Shown here piece by piece: positions 8,615-16,561 of a stretch of DNA of 45,174 nucleotides. Source of the DNA: RPQJ01 sp035691185 (lineage in GTDB: Bacteria > Pseudomonadota > Gammaproteobacteria > Steroidobacterales > Steroidobacteraceae); NCBI GenBank assembly GCA_035691185.1, contig DASSJN010000247.1, forward strand, positions 1-45,174, written 5' to 3'. Within the stretch, counting starts at the first letter, position 1. Every line of letters starts with the position of its first letter. Under the pieces are notes generated by a model. It saw only the letters and a program-made list of their open reading frames with translations, had not been told where the DNA came from and made no database searches. Both the position numbers and the translations under genes were made by a program.

Positions 8615-9807
8615 ACCGGAGATTGAGCGAGCGCGCGCTCATCCTCCTGTTGTCGGTCATCGTCACGATCGGCTCGGTCGCGACGAACATCTACATCCCT
8701 GCCCTGCCCGCGGTGCGTGAGCACTTCGGCGCGACCGTAGGCGAGGTGCAGGCGACGTTTTCGATCGCGCTGCTCACGTTCGCTGTGGGCATGCTCTTCT
8801 GGGGCCCGTACGCGGACCGCTACGGCCGACGGCAGGCGCTCTTCGGCGGCATCGGCCTGATGGCCGCGGGGTCGCTCGTCTGCCTGTCGGCAGAGAGCCT
8901 CGGCGCAGTGATCGTCGGCCGCGCGGTGCTGGCGTTCGGCACGGCCACCGGCATCACCGTCACGCGCACGATCGTGAGCGATCTTTTCGCCCATCGCATG
9001 GCGCGCGCGCTCGCGCAACTGACCGTCGTCGCCGTCATTGCGAGCGCGTCCGCCCCGGTCGTCGGCGGCTACCTGACCACCTGGCTCGGCTGGCGCTCGG
9101 TGTTCGCCGCGCAGATCGTCACGGCCGGCGCGGTGGCCTGGCTCACGTGGAGATACCTGCCCGAGACCCGCCCCACGGCCGTGACGCCGCCCGACGTGCG
9201 CGAGATGGCGCGCGTCGCCGGCGGCCTGCTGACCCGACCGCTGTACCTGAGCTGCGTGCTGCAGTCCTCAGCCGCGTACTCGATGTTCGTCGTGTTCATC
9301 TCGCTCGCGCCGTACGTGATGGTGAGTGCGCTCGGGCGTTCGGCCACCGAGTACGGCCTCTACTATCCGTTGATCTCGGTGGGCTACGTGCTCGGCAACT
9401 GGTCGATCGGCCGGTTTTCGGTTTACGGCCAGCATCGGTTGATCAATTTCGGCGTGGGTCTGCAGCTGATGGCCGCAGTGGTGACCCTGGCATTCGTCGC
9501 CGTCGGGCTCGAACACCCGCTGTGGATTTTCGTGCCGATGGGCGTCATGTACTTCGGCCAGGGGCTCTTCATGCCCCACCTGACGGCGATCGCCGTGAAC
9601 CTCGCCCCCTCGCATGCCACCGGGGTCGGTTCCAGCGCGCTCGGGTTCCTGAACCAGCTCGTGTCGGCGGTGTGCGTACAGGCGATGGGCGCGGCGGGCG
9701 GCGACAGTGCGGTACCCATGCTGGCGTTCGTCGCCGGGGCCGCGCTCTTCCAGCTCGCCGTCCTGCGGCTCTCGCCTCGCATGGAAACGGCCGCGCGCAG
9801 CAGCTGA
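8611..9807 (+). CDS. MFS transporter, Bcr/CflA drug-resistance type
   Basis: A 398-residue inner-membrane protein with about 12 hydrophobic segments. It matches the Bcr/CflA (DHA1) branch of the major facilitator family: TNIYIPALPAVREHFG in helix 1, FWGPYADRYGRRQALFGG (motif A) after helix 2, and the central VVGGYLTTWLGWRSVFAAQ (motif C-like). These carriers export drugs or metabolites by proton antiport. No ATG lies near the N-terminus. The likely start is TTG at 8611, overlapping the gabD stop (TTGA), with TTG at 8623 as an alternative. Translation is therefore coupled to gabD. The substrate is unknown. Confidence 0.88.
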   Translation: MNRRLSERALILLLSVIVTIGSVATNIYIPALPAVREHFGATVGEVQATFSIALLTFAVGMLFWGPYADRYGRRQALFGGIGLMAAGSLVCLSAESLGAVIVGRAVLAFGTATGITVTRTIVSDLFAHRMARALAQLTVVAVIASASAPVVGGYLTTWLGWRSVFAAQIVTAGAVAWLTWRYLPETRPTAVTPPDVREMARVAGGLLTRPLYLSCVLQSSAAYSMFVVFISLAPYVMVSALGRSATEYGLYYPLISVGYVLGNWSIGRFSVYGQHRLINFGVGLQLMAAVVTLAFVAVGLEHPLWIFVPMGVMYFGQGLFMPHLTAIAVNLAPSHATGVGSSALGFLNQLVSAVCVQAMGAAGGDSAVPMLAFVAGAALFQLAVLRLSPRMETAARSS

Positions 9808-9817
9808 GATCGACGCA

Positions 9818-9843
9818 CCCTCTCCCACCTGCGTGGGAGAGGG
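9818..9843. repeat. REP-like hairpin between the MFS gene and hemH
   Basis: A perfect 11-bp stem, CCCTCTCCCAC (9818-9828) / GTGGGAGAGGG (9833-9843), with a 4-base loop, 10 bases after the MFS stop. It has the same CCCTCTCCC/GGGAGAGGG core as the copies at 5581 and 7097. It could act as a terminator or mRNA stabiliser; no T-run follows. Confidence 0.7.
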
Positions 9844-9898
9844 AGTACGGGCCGCGTGGTATCGTTGCGCGCTCAGATCGACGACGGCTCGACCGACG

Positions 9899-10999
9899 AT
9901 GACCAGGTACCTCGGCACCCCGGATTACACCCACGGCACCCCGGCGCGGGTCGGCATCCTGCTCGTGAACCTGGGCACGCCGGCGGATCCGTCTCCGGGC
10001 TCCGTGCGCGAGTACCTCGCGGAGTTCCTGTGGGACCCGCGCGTGATCGAGCAGCCGCGATGGCTCTGGTGGCTCGTGCTGCACGGAGTCATCCTGCGGA
10101 CGCGTCCCAGACGCAGCGCCCACGCCTACCAGAAGATCTGGACGCCGGACGGCTCTCCGCTGCTGCTGGAGTCTCGTGCGCTGACTGAGGGCCTCGCCCG
10201 ACGCCTGCAGCAACGGTCCGGCGACAGCGTCGCCGTCGACCTCGCAATGACCTACGGGCAGCCGTCGATCGTCTCCGTGCTCGAGCGATTCCGGCGCCGG
10301 AACGTGCAGCGACTGCTCGTGCTGCCGCTCTATCCGCAGTATTCGTCGACGACCACGGGGAGCATCTTCGAGTTCGTCACGCGTGAACTCGGTCGCTGGC
10401 GCTGGATGCCCGAACTGCGCTTCGTCAACCAGTACTGGCAAAACGAACGCTATCTCGCGGCCGTGGCGAACAGCGTGGCCGCGCATTGGCGCAGCCACGG
10501 GCGCAAGCACCTGCTGTTTTCGTTCCACTCGATTCCGAAGCGGTATTTCCTGGCCGGCGACCCGTACCATTGCTTCTGCCAGGGGACGGCGCGCGACGTA
10601 GTGCAGCGGCTCGGCCTCGCCGACGGTGAATGGTCGATCGGGTTCCAGTCGCGGTTCGGCCGCGAGGAGTGGCTCAAGCCGTACGTCGACGTGCTGCTGC
10701 GGCAGTACGCGCAGAAAGGCCCGAAGCAGGTCACCGTCGTGTGCCCGGGGTTCGCGACCGACTGCCTCGAGACGCTCGAGGAGATTTCCATGCAGAACCG
10801 CGAGATGTTCCTCGCACGTGGCGGTGAAGCCTTCGACTACGTGCCGTGCCTCAATTCGGGCGAGGCCCACGTCGCCGTGCTCGAGGACGTCGTCGCGCAG
10901 CACGGCCAGGGCTGGCCGGAACTCGCGCCGGCCCCTGCGGACGACGTCGCGCGCGCCCGTTCACGCGAGCGAGCCCTCGCGCTCGGCGCCGAACGCTGA
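9899..10999 (+). CDS. hemH: Ferrochelatase
   Basis: A 366-residue enzyme that inserts ferrous iron into protoporphyrin IX, the last step of protoheme synthesis. Family blocks in order are VGILLVNLGTPADPSPGSV at the N-terminus, PLYPQYSSTTTGSIFE, the active-site His in LLFSFHSIPKRYFLAGDPY, WSIGFQSRFGREEWLKPYVD, and PGFATDCLETLEEISMQNRE, which carries the conserved Glu residues. The ATG at 9899 gives the normal family start; in-frame sequence upstream covers the REP-like hairpin. It is followed closely by a VOC protein and a cytochrome b561, itself a heme protein. Confidence 0.95.
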   Translation: MTRYLGTPDYTHGTPARVGILLVNLGTPADPSPGSVREYLAEFLWDPRVIEQPRWLWWLVLHGVILRTRPRRSAHAYQKIWTPDGSPLLLESRALTEGLARRLQQRSGDSVAVDLAMTYGQPSIVSVLERFRRRNVQRLLVLPLYPQYSSTTTGSIFEFVTRELGRWRWMPELRFVNQYWQNERYLAAVANSVAAHWRSHGRKHLLFSFHSIPKRYFLAGDPYHCFCQGTARDVVQRLGLADGEWSIGFQSRFGREEWLKPYVDVLLRQYAQKGPKQVTVVCPGFATDCLETLEEISMQNREMFLARGGEAFDYVPCLNSGEAHVAVLEDVVAQHGQGWPELAPAPADDVARARSRERALALGAER

Positions 11000-11017
11000 A
11001 GCGGCGGCGCATCTCCC

Positions 11018-11737
11018 GTGCTGGGACGCTTCCTCGAACTGAGCATCGCGGCGACGGACATCGCCGAGACGCTGGAGTTCTACGAATCGCTGGGCTTCGC
11101 CCAGGCCCACGTCGGCGAGGCCTGGCGGCACCCGTACGCGGTCGTCACGGACGGTCGTGTCTACCTCGGTCTGCACGGCATCGAACTCGAGGCGCCGCTG
11201 CTCACTTTCGTCACGCCCGACCTGCGCACGCGGCTCGAGGAACTGGCCGATCTCGGGGTCGAGGTCGACCACGCGCGGCTCGACGACCTGTCGCTCAACG
11301 AAGCCCAGTTTCGCGACCCGGCGGGACTGCACGTGCGACTGGTCGAGGCGCGCACGTTCTCGCCACCCGCGCTCGAGCCCGCGTTCGAGAGCGCACTCGG
11401 GTACTTCGAGCAGTACGTCGTCGGCGCCGCCGACCTCGCCCGCAGCGGCGAGTTCTGGGAACGGCTCGGGTTCGTGGCGTTCCAGGACGAGGCCGACGCG
11501 CAGGCGCGCAGGCTCGTCGCGTCGCATCGTGACATCAATCTCGCGTTCTACGACCTCGACCTCGCCACGCCGATGCTCTGCTTCTCGGCGCCCGACATGG
11601 CGCAGCGCATCTCCGGGCTGCGTGAGCGCGGGTTCGGTTTTGCGCGCCGCGTCCCGCGCGATTTCCACGCGCGCGGCGCGGCCGCGTTGCTTGCGCCGGA
11701 CGGCCAGCAGATCCTGCTGCTCGAGCCGGAAGGGTAA
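11018..11737 (+). CDS. VOC (glyoxalase/bleomycin-resistance fold) protein, two tandem modules
   Basis: A 239-residue cytosolic protein starting at GTG 11018, 18 bases after hemH. It contains two paired beta-alpha-beta-beta-beta modules, about residues 1-112 (LGRFLELSIAATDIAETLEFY ... DPAGLHVRLVEA) and 128-239 (YVVGAADLARSGEFWERLGF ... APDGQQILLLEPEG). Such pairs form one metal site used by dioxygenases, glyoxalases or binding proteins. The expected His/Glu metal ligands are only partly evident, so no reaction can be assigned. It is probably cotranscribed with hemH. Confidence 0.8.
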   Translation: MLGRFLELSIAATDIAETLEFYESLGFAQAHVGEAWRHPYAVVTDGRVYLGLHGIELEAPLLTFVTPDLRTRLEELADLGVEVDHARLDDLSLNEAQFRDPAGLHVRLVEARTFSPPALEPAFESALGYFEQYVVGAADLARSGEFWERLGFVAFQDEADAQARRLVASHRDINLAFYDLDLATPMLCFSAPDMAQRISGLRERGFGFARRVPRDFHARGAAALLAPDGQQILLLEPEG

Positions 11738-11770
11738 AATCGACCTGTGTTCACCGACCAGGGATACGTG

Positions 11771-12325
11771 ATGCCATTGCGCAATACCGCCGAAGCCTAC
11801 GGCAGCCTGTCCAAGTTCCTGCACTGGGCGATCGTGCTGCTGATCGTCTCGCAGTACTTCATCGCGGAAGCGGCCGAGGACGCCGGGAAGGACACGCCGG
11901 AGCGTGCTTCCCTGATGGGCTGGCACGTCTCGTTCGGCATGCTCGTGCTGCTGCTCGCGCTCGTCCGCATCGCGTGGAAGATCGCGAACAAGGGCCAGCC
12001 TGCAGTGCTCGGCCAGGTCGCCTGGCAGCGCAAGGCGGCCACGGCAGGCCACGGTATCTTGTATCTCCTGATCCTGCTGCAACCGCTGAGCGGCTGGCTC
12101 GTCGTCTCGAGCGGCGGTTCGCCGGCCGGCTTCTTCGGCTGGTTCGACTTCCCGGCGCTCGTCGCGGAGAACCACGGCCTGCACGAGGCACTCGAGGAAG
12201 TGCACGAGGTGCTGTTCAACGTCCTGCTGGTCGTCGCCGTCGTGCACGTCGCGGCCGCCCTGTACCACCACTGGGTACTCAGGGACGCCACGCTGCGTCG
12301 CATGCTGCCGTTCGCGCGCGGCTGA
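11771..12325 (+). CDS. cybB: Cytochrome b561 (CybB/YceJ type)
   Basis: A 184-residue four-helix diheme membrane protein that moves electrons between quinone and periplasmic acceptors such as superoxide. Heme-ligand histidines are visible in SKFLHWAIV (helix 1), GWHVSFGML (helix 2), GHGILYLLILLQPLSGW (helix 3) and EVLFNVLLVVAVVHVAAALYH (helix 4). I chose ATG 11771 over the in-frame GTG at 11747, because GGGA lies 6 bases upstream and the family begins near MPLRNTAEAYGSLSKFLHW. The redox partner is unknown. Confidence 0.9.
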   Translation: MPLRNTAEAYGSLSKFLHWAIVLLIVSQYFIAEAAEDAGKDTPERASLMGWHVSFGMLVLLLALVRIAWKIANKGQPAVLGQVAWQRKAATAGHGILYLLILLQPLSGWLVVSSGGSPAGFFGWFDFPALVAENHGLHEALEEVHEVLFNVLLVVAVVHVAAALYHHWVLRDATLRRMLPFARG

Positions 12326-12355
12326 CCGTCCGGGCACGGGTGTCCGCCTTTCATT

Positions 12356-12390
12356 TATCGCCGCACCCGGATCGGGCTTAGAATCCGGGT
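12356..12390 (+). promoter_or_regulatory. Candidate ydcS promoter with overlapping palindrome
   Basis: A -10-like TAGAAT (12379-12384) lies 56 bases before the ydcS start; the -35 is weak. The -10 is flanked by a perfect 8-bp inverted repeat, ACCCGGAT (12365-12372) / ATCCGGGT (12383-12390), with a 10-base spacer. It may be an operator for the putrescine operon, or alternatively a terminator of cybB, although there is no T-run. Confidence 0.35.
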
Positions 12391-12439
12391 CGCTGCGGGA
12401 AGGGCAGCGATCCACACACGAGACAGCGGGAGTTCGAAC

Positions 12440-13645
12440 ATGTCTTCACGTTCCACCACGACTGATGCACGCCTGGTACTCGCCATTGCCGTCGCCCTGT
12501 CCCTCGCGGGCTGTGGCAAGAAGCAGGACGAGACCGCGACGGGAGAGGCCGCGCCCGTTGGTGCCGGCGCGACCGCGCCCGACACGCTCGAAGGGCAGGT
12601 CGACATCGTCGCGTGGCCGGGCTACATCGAGCGCGGTGAGACCGACAAGGGCTACGACTGGGTGACGGTGTTCGAGCAGGACACCGGGTGCAAGGTCAAC
12701 GTCAAGACGGCGGGCACGTCCGACGAGATGGTCTCGCTGATGACGCAAGGCGGGTACGACCTGGTCACGGCGTCGGGCGACGCGTCGCTGCGCCTGATCC
12801 GCGGCGGCACGGTGCAGCCGATCGACGTCGAGCGCGTGCCGAGCTACGTGAACGTCGACGAGCGTCTCAAGCAGGTGCCGTGGCACTTCGTCGACGGCAA
12901 GCACTACGGCACCCCGTACCAGTGGGGCCCGAACGTACTGATGTACAACACGGAGGTGTTCCCGACGCCGCCGAAGTCGTGGTCGGTCGTGTTCGAGGAG
13001 CAGAAACTGCCGGACGGCAAGAGCAACAAGGGCCGCATCCAGGCCTACGACGGCGCGATCTACATCGCCGACGCCGCGTTGTACCTGATGGCGAAGAAGC
13101 CCGACCTCGGCATCAAGGACCCGTACGAACTCAACGAGCAGCAGTACGCCGCCGTGCTCGAGGTGCTGCGCAAGCAACACCCGCTGGTCCATCGCTACTG
13201 GCACGACGCCAACGTCGCCGTGCAGGACTTCACGAACGAAGGCGTCGTCGTCTCCGGATCGTGGCCGTTCCAGGTCAACACGCTGGTCGCGAACAAGCAG
13301 CCGGTGGCGAGTGTCGTACCCGACGAGGGCGCGACGGGCTGGGCGGACACCACCCTGCTCGCGACGAACGCGAAGCACCCGAATTGCGCGTACCGGTGGA
13401 TGGAGTGGTCGCTCAACGCCAAGGTCCAGGGTGACGTGGCGGCGTGGTTCGGCTCCGTCCCGGCGGTGCCGGCCGCATGCAAGGGCAACGCGCTGCTCGG
13501 CGACTCGGGTTGCGCCACGAACGGGTTCGACAACTTCGACAAGATCCATTTCTGGCGCACGCCCGAGGCTGCGTGCCCGCAGGGCACGTGCGTGCCCTAC
13601 AGCCGCTGGGCGACCGATTACGTCGCGGTGATGGGCGGACGCTGA
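12440..13645 (+). CDS. ydcS: Putrescine/polyamine ABC transporter substrate-binding lipoprotein
   Basis: A 401-residue periplasmic binding protein. The signal ends LAVALSLAGCGKK-like (ALSLAGC lipobox), followed by an Ala/Thr-rich linker to about residue 50. The mature domain closely resembles E. coli YdcS: VDIVAWPGYIERGETDK, YDLVTASGDASLRLI, YGTPYQWGPNVLMYNTE, LPDGKSNKGRIQAYDG and the C-terminal YSRWATDYVAVMGGR. ATG 12440 has GGGAG 8 bases upstream. It is the first gene of a five-gene set in the same order as E. coli ydcSTUV-patD. E. coli YdcS has also been linked to polyhydroxybutyrate; that role is not testable here. Confidence 0.93.
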   Translation: MSSRSTTTDARLVLAIAVALSLAGCGKKQDETATGEAAPVGAGATAPDTLEGQVDIVAWPGYIERGETDKGYDWVTVFEQDTGCKVNVKTAGTSDEMVSLMTQGGYDLVTASGDASLRLIRGGTVQPIDVERVPSYVNVDERLKQVPWHFVDGKHYGTPYQWGPNVLMYNTEVFPTPPKSWSVVFEEQKLPDGKSNKGRIQAYDGAIYIADAALYLMAKKPDLGIKDPYELNEQQYAAVLEVLRKQHPLVHRYWHDANVAVQDFTNEGVVVSGSWPFQVNTLVANKQPVASVVPDEGATGWADTTLLATNAKHPNCAYRWMEWSLNAKVQGDVAAWFGSVPAVPAACKGNALLGDSGCATNGFDNFDKIHFWRTPEAACPQGTCVPYSRWATDYVAVMGGR

Positions 13646-13708
13646 TCCCGTACGGCCGGCCCGGGCTGCGTCGTTCGACGCGGCGCAGCCGGGCAGGCCC
13701 GAGAAACC

Positions 13709-14728
13709 ATGACCGCCGCCATCGAACTGCACGAGGCGAGTCGCGCCTTCGGCAACGTCGTCGCGCTCGAGCGTGTCTCGCTCGCGGTCGCGCCCGGCGA
13801 ATTCTTCGCGCTGCTCGGGCCCTCCGGCTCGGGCAAGACCACGAGCCTGCGGCTGATCGCCGGGTTCGACCAGCCCGACAGCGGCCGGGTCCTGCTCGAC
13901 GGCGAGGACGTCACGGAAGCGCCGCCGTTCGCACGCAACGTCAACACCGTGTTCCAGGACTATGCCCTGTTCCCGCACATGTCGGTCGCGGAGAACGTCG
14001 CGTACGGGCTCAAGGTCCGCGGCGTGGGGAGCCGTGAACGCGAAGCACGCGCCAGGGACATGCTGGAGCTCGTCCGGCTCGGCGACCTCGGTTCGCGCAG
14101 GCCGAGCCAGCTCTCGGGCGGCCAGAGGCAACGCGTCGCGCTCGCACGCGCGCTGATCAATCAGCCGAAGGTCCTGCTGCTCGACGAGCCGCTCGGCGCG
14201 CTCGACCTGAAGCTGCGCGAGGAGATGCAGGCCGAGCTCAAGGGCCTGCAGAAGCGCCTGGGCATCACGTTCGTGTTCGTCACGCACGACCAGGGCGAGG
14301 CGCTCAGCATGGCGGACCGCATCGCGGTGTTCAGCCAGGGCCGGATCGAGCAGCTCGACACTCCGCGCGCGCTCTACAACCGGCCGCGGACGGCGTTCGT
14401 CGCGAGTTTCGTCGGCAGCGCGAACGTGGTGCACGCCGACGCCGCCCGGGAACTCACGGGACACCCGCGCGCCTTCGCGATCCGTCCGGAACTGGTCGAG
14501 ATCGTTGCGCCGGGTACGCCCGTCAGGGACGGCAGCATCCGCTGCGAGGGCGTCGTGCTCGACGTGCTGTATCACGGCGCCAGCAGTCGCTGCCGCGTCC
14601 GGCTCGACGACGGCACGACGCTGGCGGTAGCACAGCCCGAGGCCGCGAGCGCGGCGGCTGGCCTCGTGGCCGGTGCGCACGTCCGCCTGGCCTGGCGGCC
14701 CGACGCCGCCGTCCCGCTGCAGGACTGA
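13709..14728 (+). CDS. ydcT: Putrescine ABC transporter ATP-binding protein
   Basis: A 339-residue ATPase of the spermidine/putrescine importer family. Seen are Walker A GPSGSGKTTS, Q-loop VFQDYALFPHM, signature LSGGQRQRVALARAL, Walker B VLLLDEPLGALD, the H-loop FVTHDQGEA, and a C-terminal TOBE region (GVVLDVLYHGASSRCRVRLDDG). It lies 63 bases after ydcS and 3 bases before ydcU, so it is cotranscribed with its permeases. It energises uptake by ATP hydrolysis at the inner membrane. Confidence 0.93.
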   Translation: MTAAIELHEASRAFGNVVALERVSLAVAPGEFFALLGPSGSGKTTSLRLIAGFDQPDSGRVLLDGEDVTEAPPFARNVNTVFQDYALFPHMSVAENVAYGLKVRGVGSREREARARDMLELVRLGDLGSRRPSQLSGGQRQRVALARALINQPKVLLLDEPLGALDLKLREEMQAELKGLQKRLGITFVFVTHDQGEALSMADRIAVFSQGRIEQLDTPRALYNRPRTAFVASFVGSANVVHADAARELTGHPRAFAIRPELVEIVAPGTPVRDGSIRCEGVVLDVLYHGASSRCRVRLDDGTTLAVAQPEAASAAAGLVAGAHVRLAWRPDAAVPLQD

Positions 14729-14731
14729 GAC

Positions 14732-15637
14732 ATGGCCGCGCGGGTGTTCTCGCTCCAGGGCCGCAGCTCGTTCTACTTCGCGCTACTGCTCGTGCCGCCG
14801 CTGCTCTGGCTCGGCATCGTCTACCTCGGGTCGCTGTTCACGCTGCTGCTGCAGAGCTTTTACGCGATCGACGAATTCACGGCGCGCGTCGTGCCACGGT
14901 TGACGCTCGCCACCTACCGGGTCCTGCTGACGCAACCCGCCCACCTCGACATCATCGCGCGCACCGTCGTCATGGCGATCGCCGTCACGGCCGTCTCGGC
15001 CGTCATTGCGTTCCCGGTCGCGCTCTACATGGCGCGCTACGCGGGCCCGAAGCTCAAGGCGCTGTTCTACGTCGGCATCCTGCTGCCGATGTGGACCAGC
15101 TATTTGGTCAAGGTCTACGCGTGGCGCCTGATCCTCGCCAAGCAGGGCATCGCGAGCTGGGGTTTCGAGCAGCTGGGGCTCATGGGCGCGCTCGATCGCA
15201 CGCTCGCCGTGCCGGTGGTCGGGGGGCCTTCGCTCGCCTCCTCGTATCTGGGCATGTTCGTCGTGTTCGTCTACATGTGGCTGCCGTTCATGATCCTGCC
15301 GCTCGCGGCTGCGCTGGAGCGCGTGCCGGGTTCGTTGCTGCAGGCCTCGGCCGACCTCGGTGCGACTCGGCCGCAGACATTCCGCCACGTCGTGCTGCCG
15401 CTCGCGCTGCCCGGTCTCGCCGCGGGCTCCATCTTCACGTTCTCGCTCACGCTCGGCGACTACATCATCCCGACCGTGGTCGGCGCGCCCGGCTATTTCA
15501 TCGGCATGATGGTTTACCAGCAGCAGGGCACGGCGGGGAACCTGCCGCTCGCGGCAGCCTTTTCGGTCGTGCCGATCGTCTTGATCGGCCTGTACCTCGC
15601 GCTCGCCAGGCGACTCGGGGCGTTCGATGCGCTCTGA
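14732..15637 (+). CDS. ydcU: Putrescine ABC transporter permease 1
   Basis: A 301-residue inner-membrane permease with about six hydrophobic segments. The cytoplasmic coupling loop carrying the EAA-type motif is ERVPGSLLQASADLGATRPQTFRHVVLPLALPG. Other matches to the PotB group are LPMWTSYLVKVYAW and SLTLGDYIIPTVVG. It starts 3 bases after ydcT and overlaps ydcV by 11 bases. It pairs with YdcV to form the channel. Confidence 0.93.
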   Translation: MAARVFSLQGRSSFYFALLLVPPLLWLGIVYLGSLFTLLLQSFYAIDEFTARVVPRLTLATYRVLLTQPAHLDIIARTVVMAIAVTAVSAVIAFPVALYMARYAGPKLKALFYVGILLPMWTSYLVKVYAWRLILAKQGIASWGFEQLGLMGALDRTLAVPVVGGPSLASSYLGMFVVFVYMWLPFMILPLAAALERVPGSLLQASADLGATRPQTFRHVVLPLALPGLAAGSIFTFSLTLGDYIIPTVVGAPGYFIGMMVYQQQGTAGNLPLAAAFSVVPIVLIGLYLALARRLGAFDAL

Positions 15638-16454
15638 ACGGCCTCGTCCACCGCCGCGCTGGGAGCGGCCCTCGCCGTTCACGAAGGTGGCCGCGACGCT
15701 CGGGCTGCTGTTCCTGCACGCCCCCGTCTGGGTGATCGCGCTCTATGCGTTCACGACGGAGGATCGCACCTATCGGTTTCCGCCGCCCGGGTTGACACTG
15801 CACTGGTTCGAGGTCGCCTTCGCGCGCAGCGACATCTGGGCCGCGATGCGACTGTCGCTGCTGGTGGCGGCCGTCGCGACGCTGGCCGCGATCGTGCTGG
15901 GCACGCTGGCCGCGTTCGCGCTGGCCCGGCGATCGTTCCGCGGCAAGGAATCGATCACGCTGCTGTTCGTGCTGCCGATCGCGCTGCCGGGCATCCTGAC
16001 GGGCCTCGCTCTGCTCGCCGGCATCCGCACGCTCGGACTCGAGCCGGGCTTCTGGACCATCGTCGCCGGGCACGCGACGTTCTGTCTCGTGATCGTCTAC
16101 AACAACGTGATCGCGCGGTTACGGCGCATCCCGCCGAGCTGGGTGGAAGCCTCGAGCGACCTCGGCGCGCGCGGCCACCAGACGTTCGCCTACGTGTTGC
16201 TGCCGCAGATCGCGAGCGCACTGCTCGCGGGCGGCATGCTCGCATTCGCGCTGTCGTTCGACGAGATCATCGTGACGCTGTTCACCGCTGGCCACGAGCG
16301 CACGCTGCCGATCTGGTTCTACAACGAGCTGTTCCGGCCGCGCGAACGACCCGTCACGAACGTCGTCGCGGTGATCGTGATCCTCGTGACGCTGGCGCCG
16401 ATCCTGGCGGCGTATTGGCTGACCAAACCGGAGGCGGAAGTGTCTAGTGGATAG
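15627..16454 (+). CDS. ydcV: Putrescine ABC transporter permease 2
   Basis: A 275-residue PotC-type permease with about six membrane segments and the coupling-loop motif PPSWVEASSDLGARGHQTFAYVLLPQI, followed by AFALSFDEIIVTLFTAG. It overlaps ydcU by 11 bases. The coding sequence ends KPEAEVSSG, and the last four codons plus the TAG stop come from the left arm of a CTAGTG-type inverted repeat (16443-16472). The repeat therefore trimmed or replaced the original C-terminus. The core permease is intact. Confidence 0.92.
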   Translation: MRSERPRPPPRWERPSPFTKVAATLGLLFLHAPVWVIALYAFTTEDRTYRFPPPGLTLHWFEVAFARSDIWAAMRLSLLVAAVATLAAIVLGTLAAFALARRSFRGKESITLLFVLPIALPGILTGLALLAGIRTLGLEPGFWTIVAGHATFCLVIVYNNVIARLRRIPPSWVEASSDLGARGHQTFAYVLLPQIASALLAGGMLAFALSFDEIIVTLFTAGHERTLPIWFYNELFRPRERPVTNVVAVIVILVTLAPILAAYWLTKPEAEVSSG

Positions 16455-16539
16455 TGTCTAGCGGTTAGTCAGAAGGCACGCGTCGCGTGTGATCGGCGCG
16501 CCAGCGCCTCCGACTGAACACTAGACACTGAACACTAGA
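16443..16539. repeat. CTAGTG-family degenerate inverted repeat, copy 1
   Basis: Two 30-base arms, 16443-16472 and 16510-16539, match at about 23 of 30 positions when one is reverse-complemented; the shared blocks are TCTAGTG and AGTGTCTAG. The 37 bases between them are GC-rich (ACGCGTCGCGTGTGA, GGCGCGCCAGCGCC). The element lies between ydcV and patD within an otherwise tight operon. Its left arm contains the ydcV stop codon. A relative is at 23870-24040. Confidence 0.75.
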
Positions 16540-16561
16540 CTCTCGATTGCGGAGGCATCGC

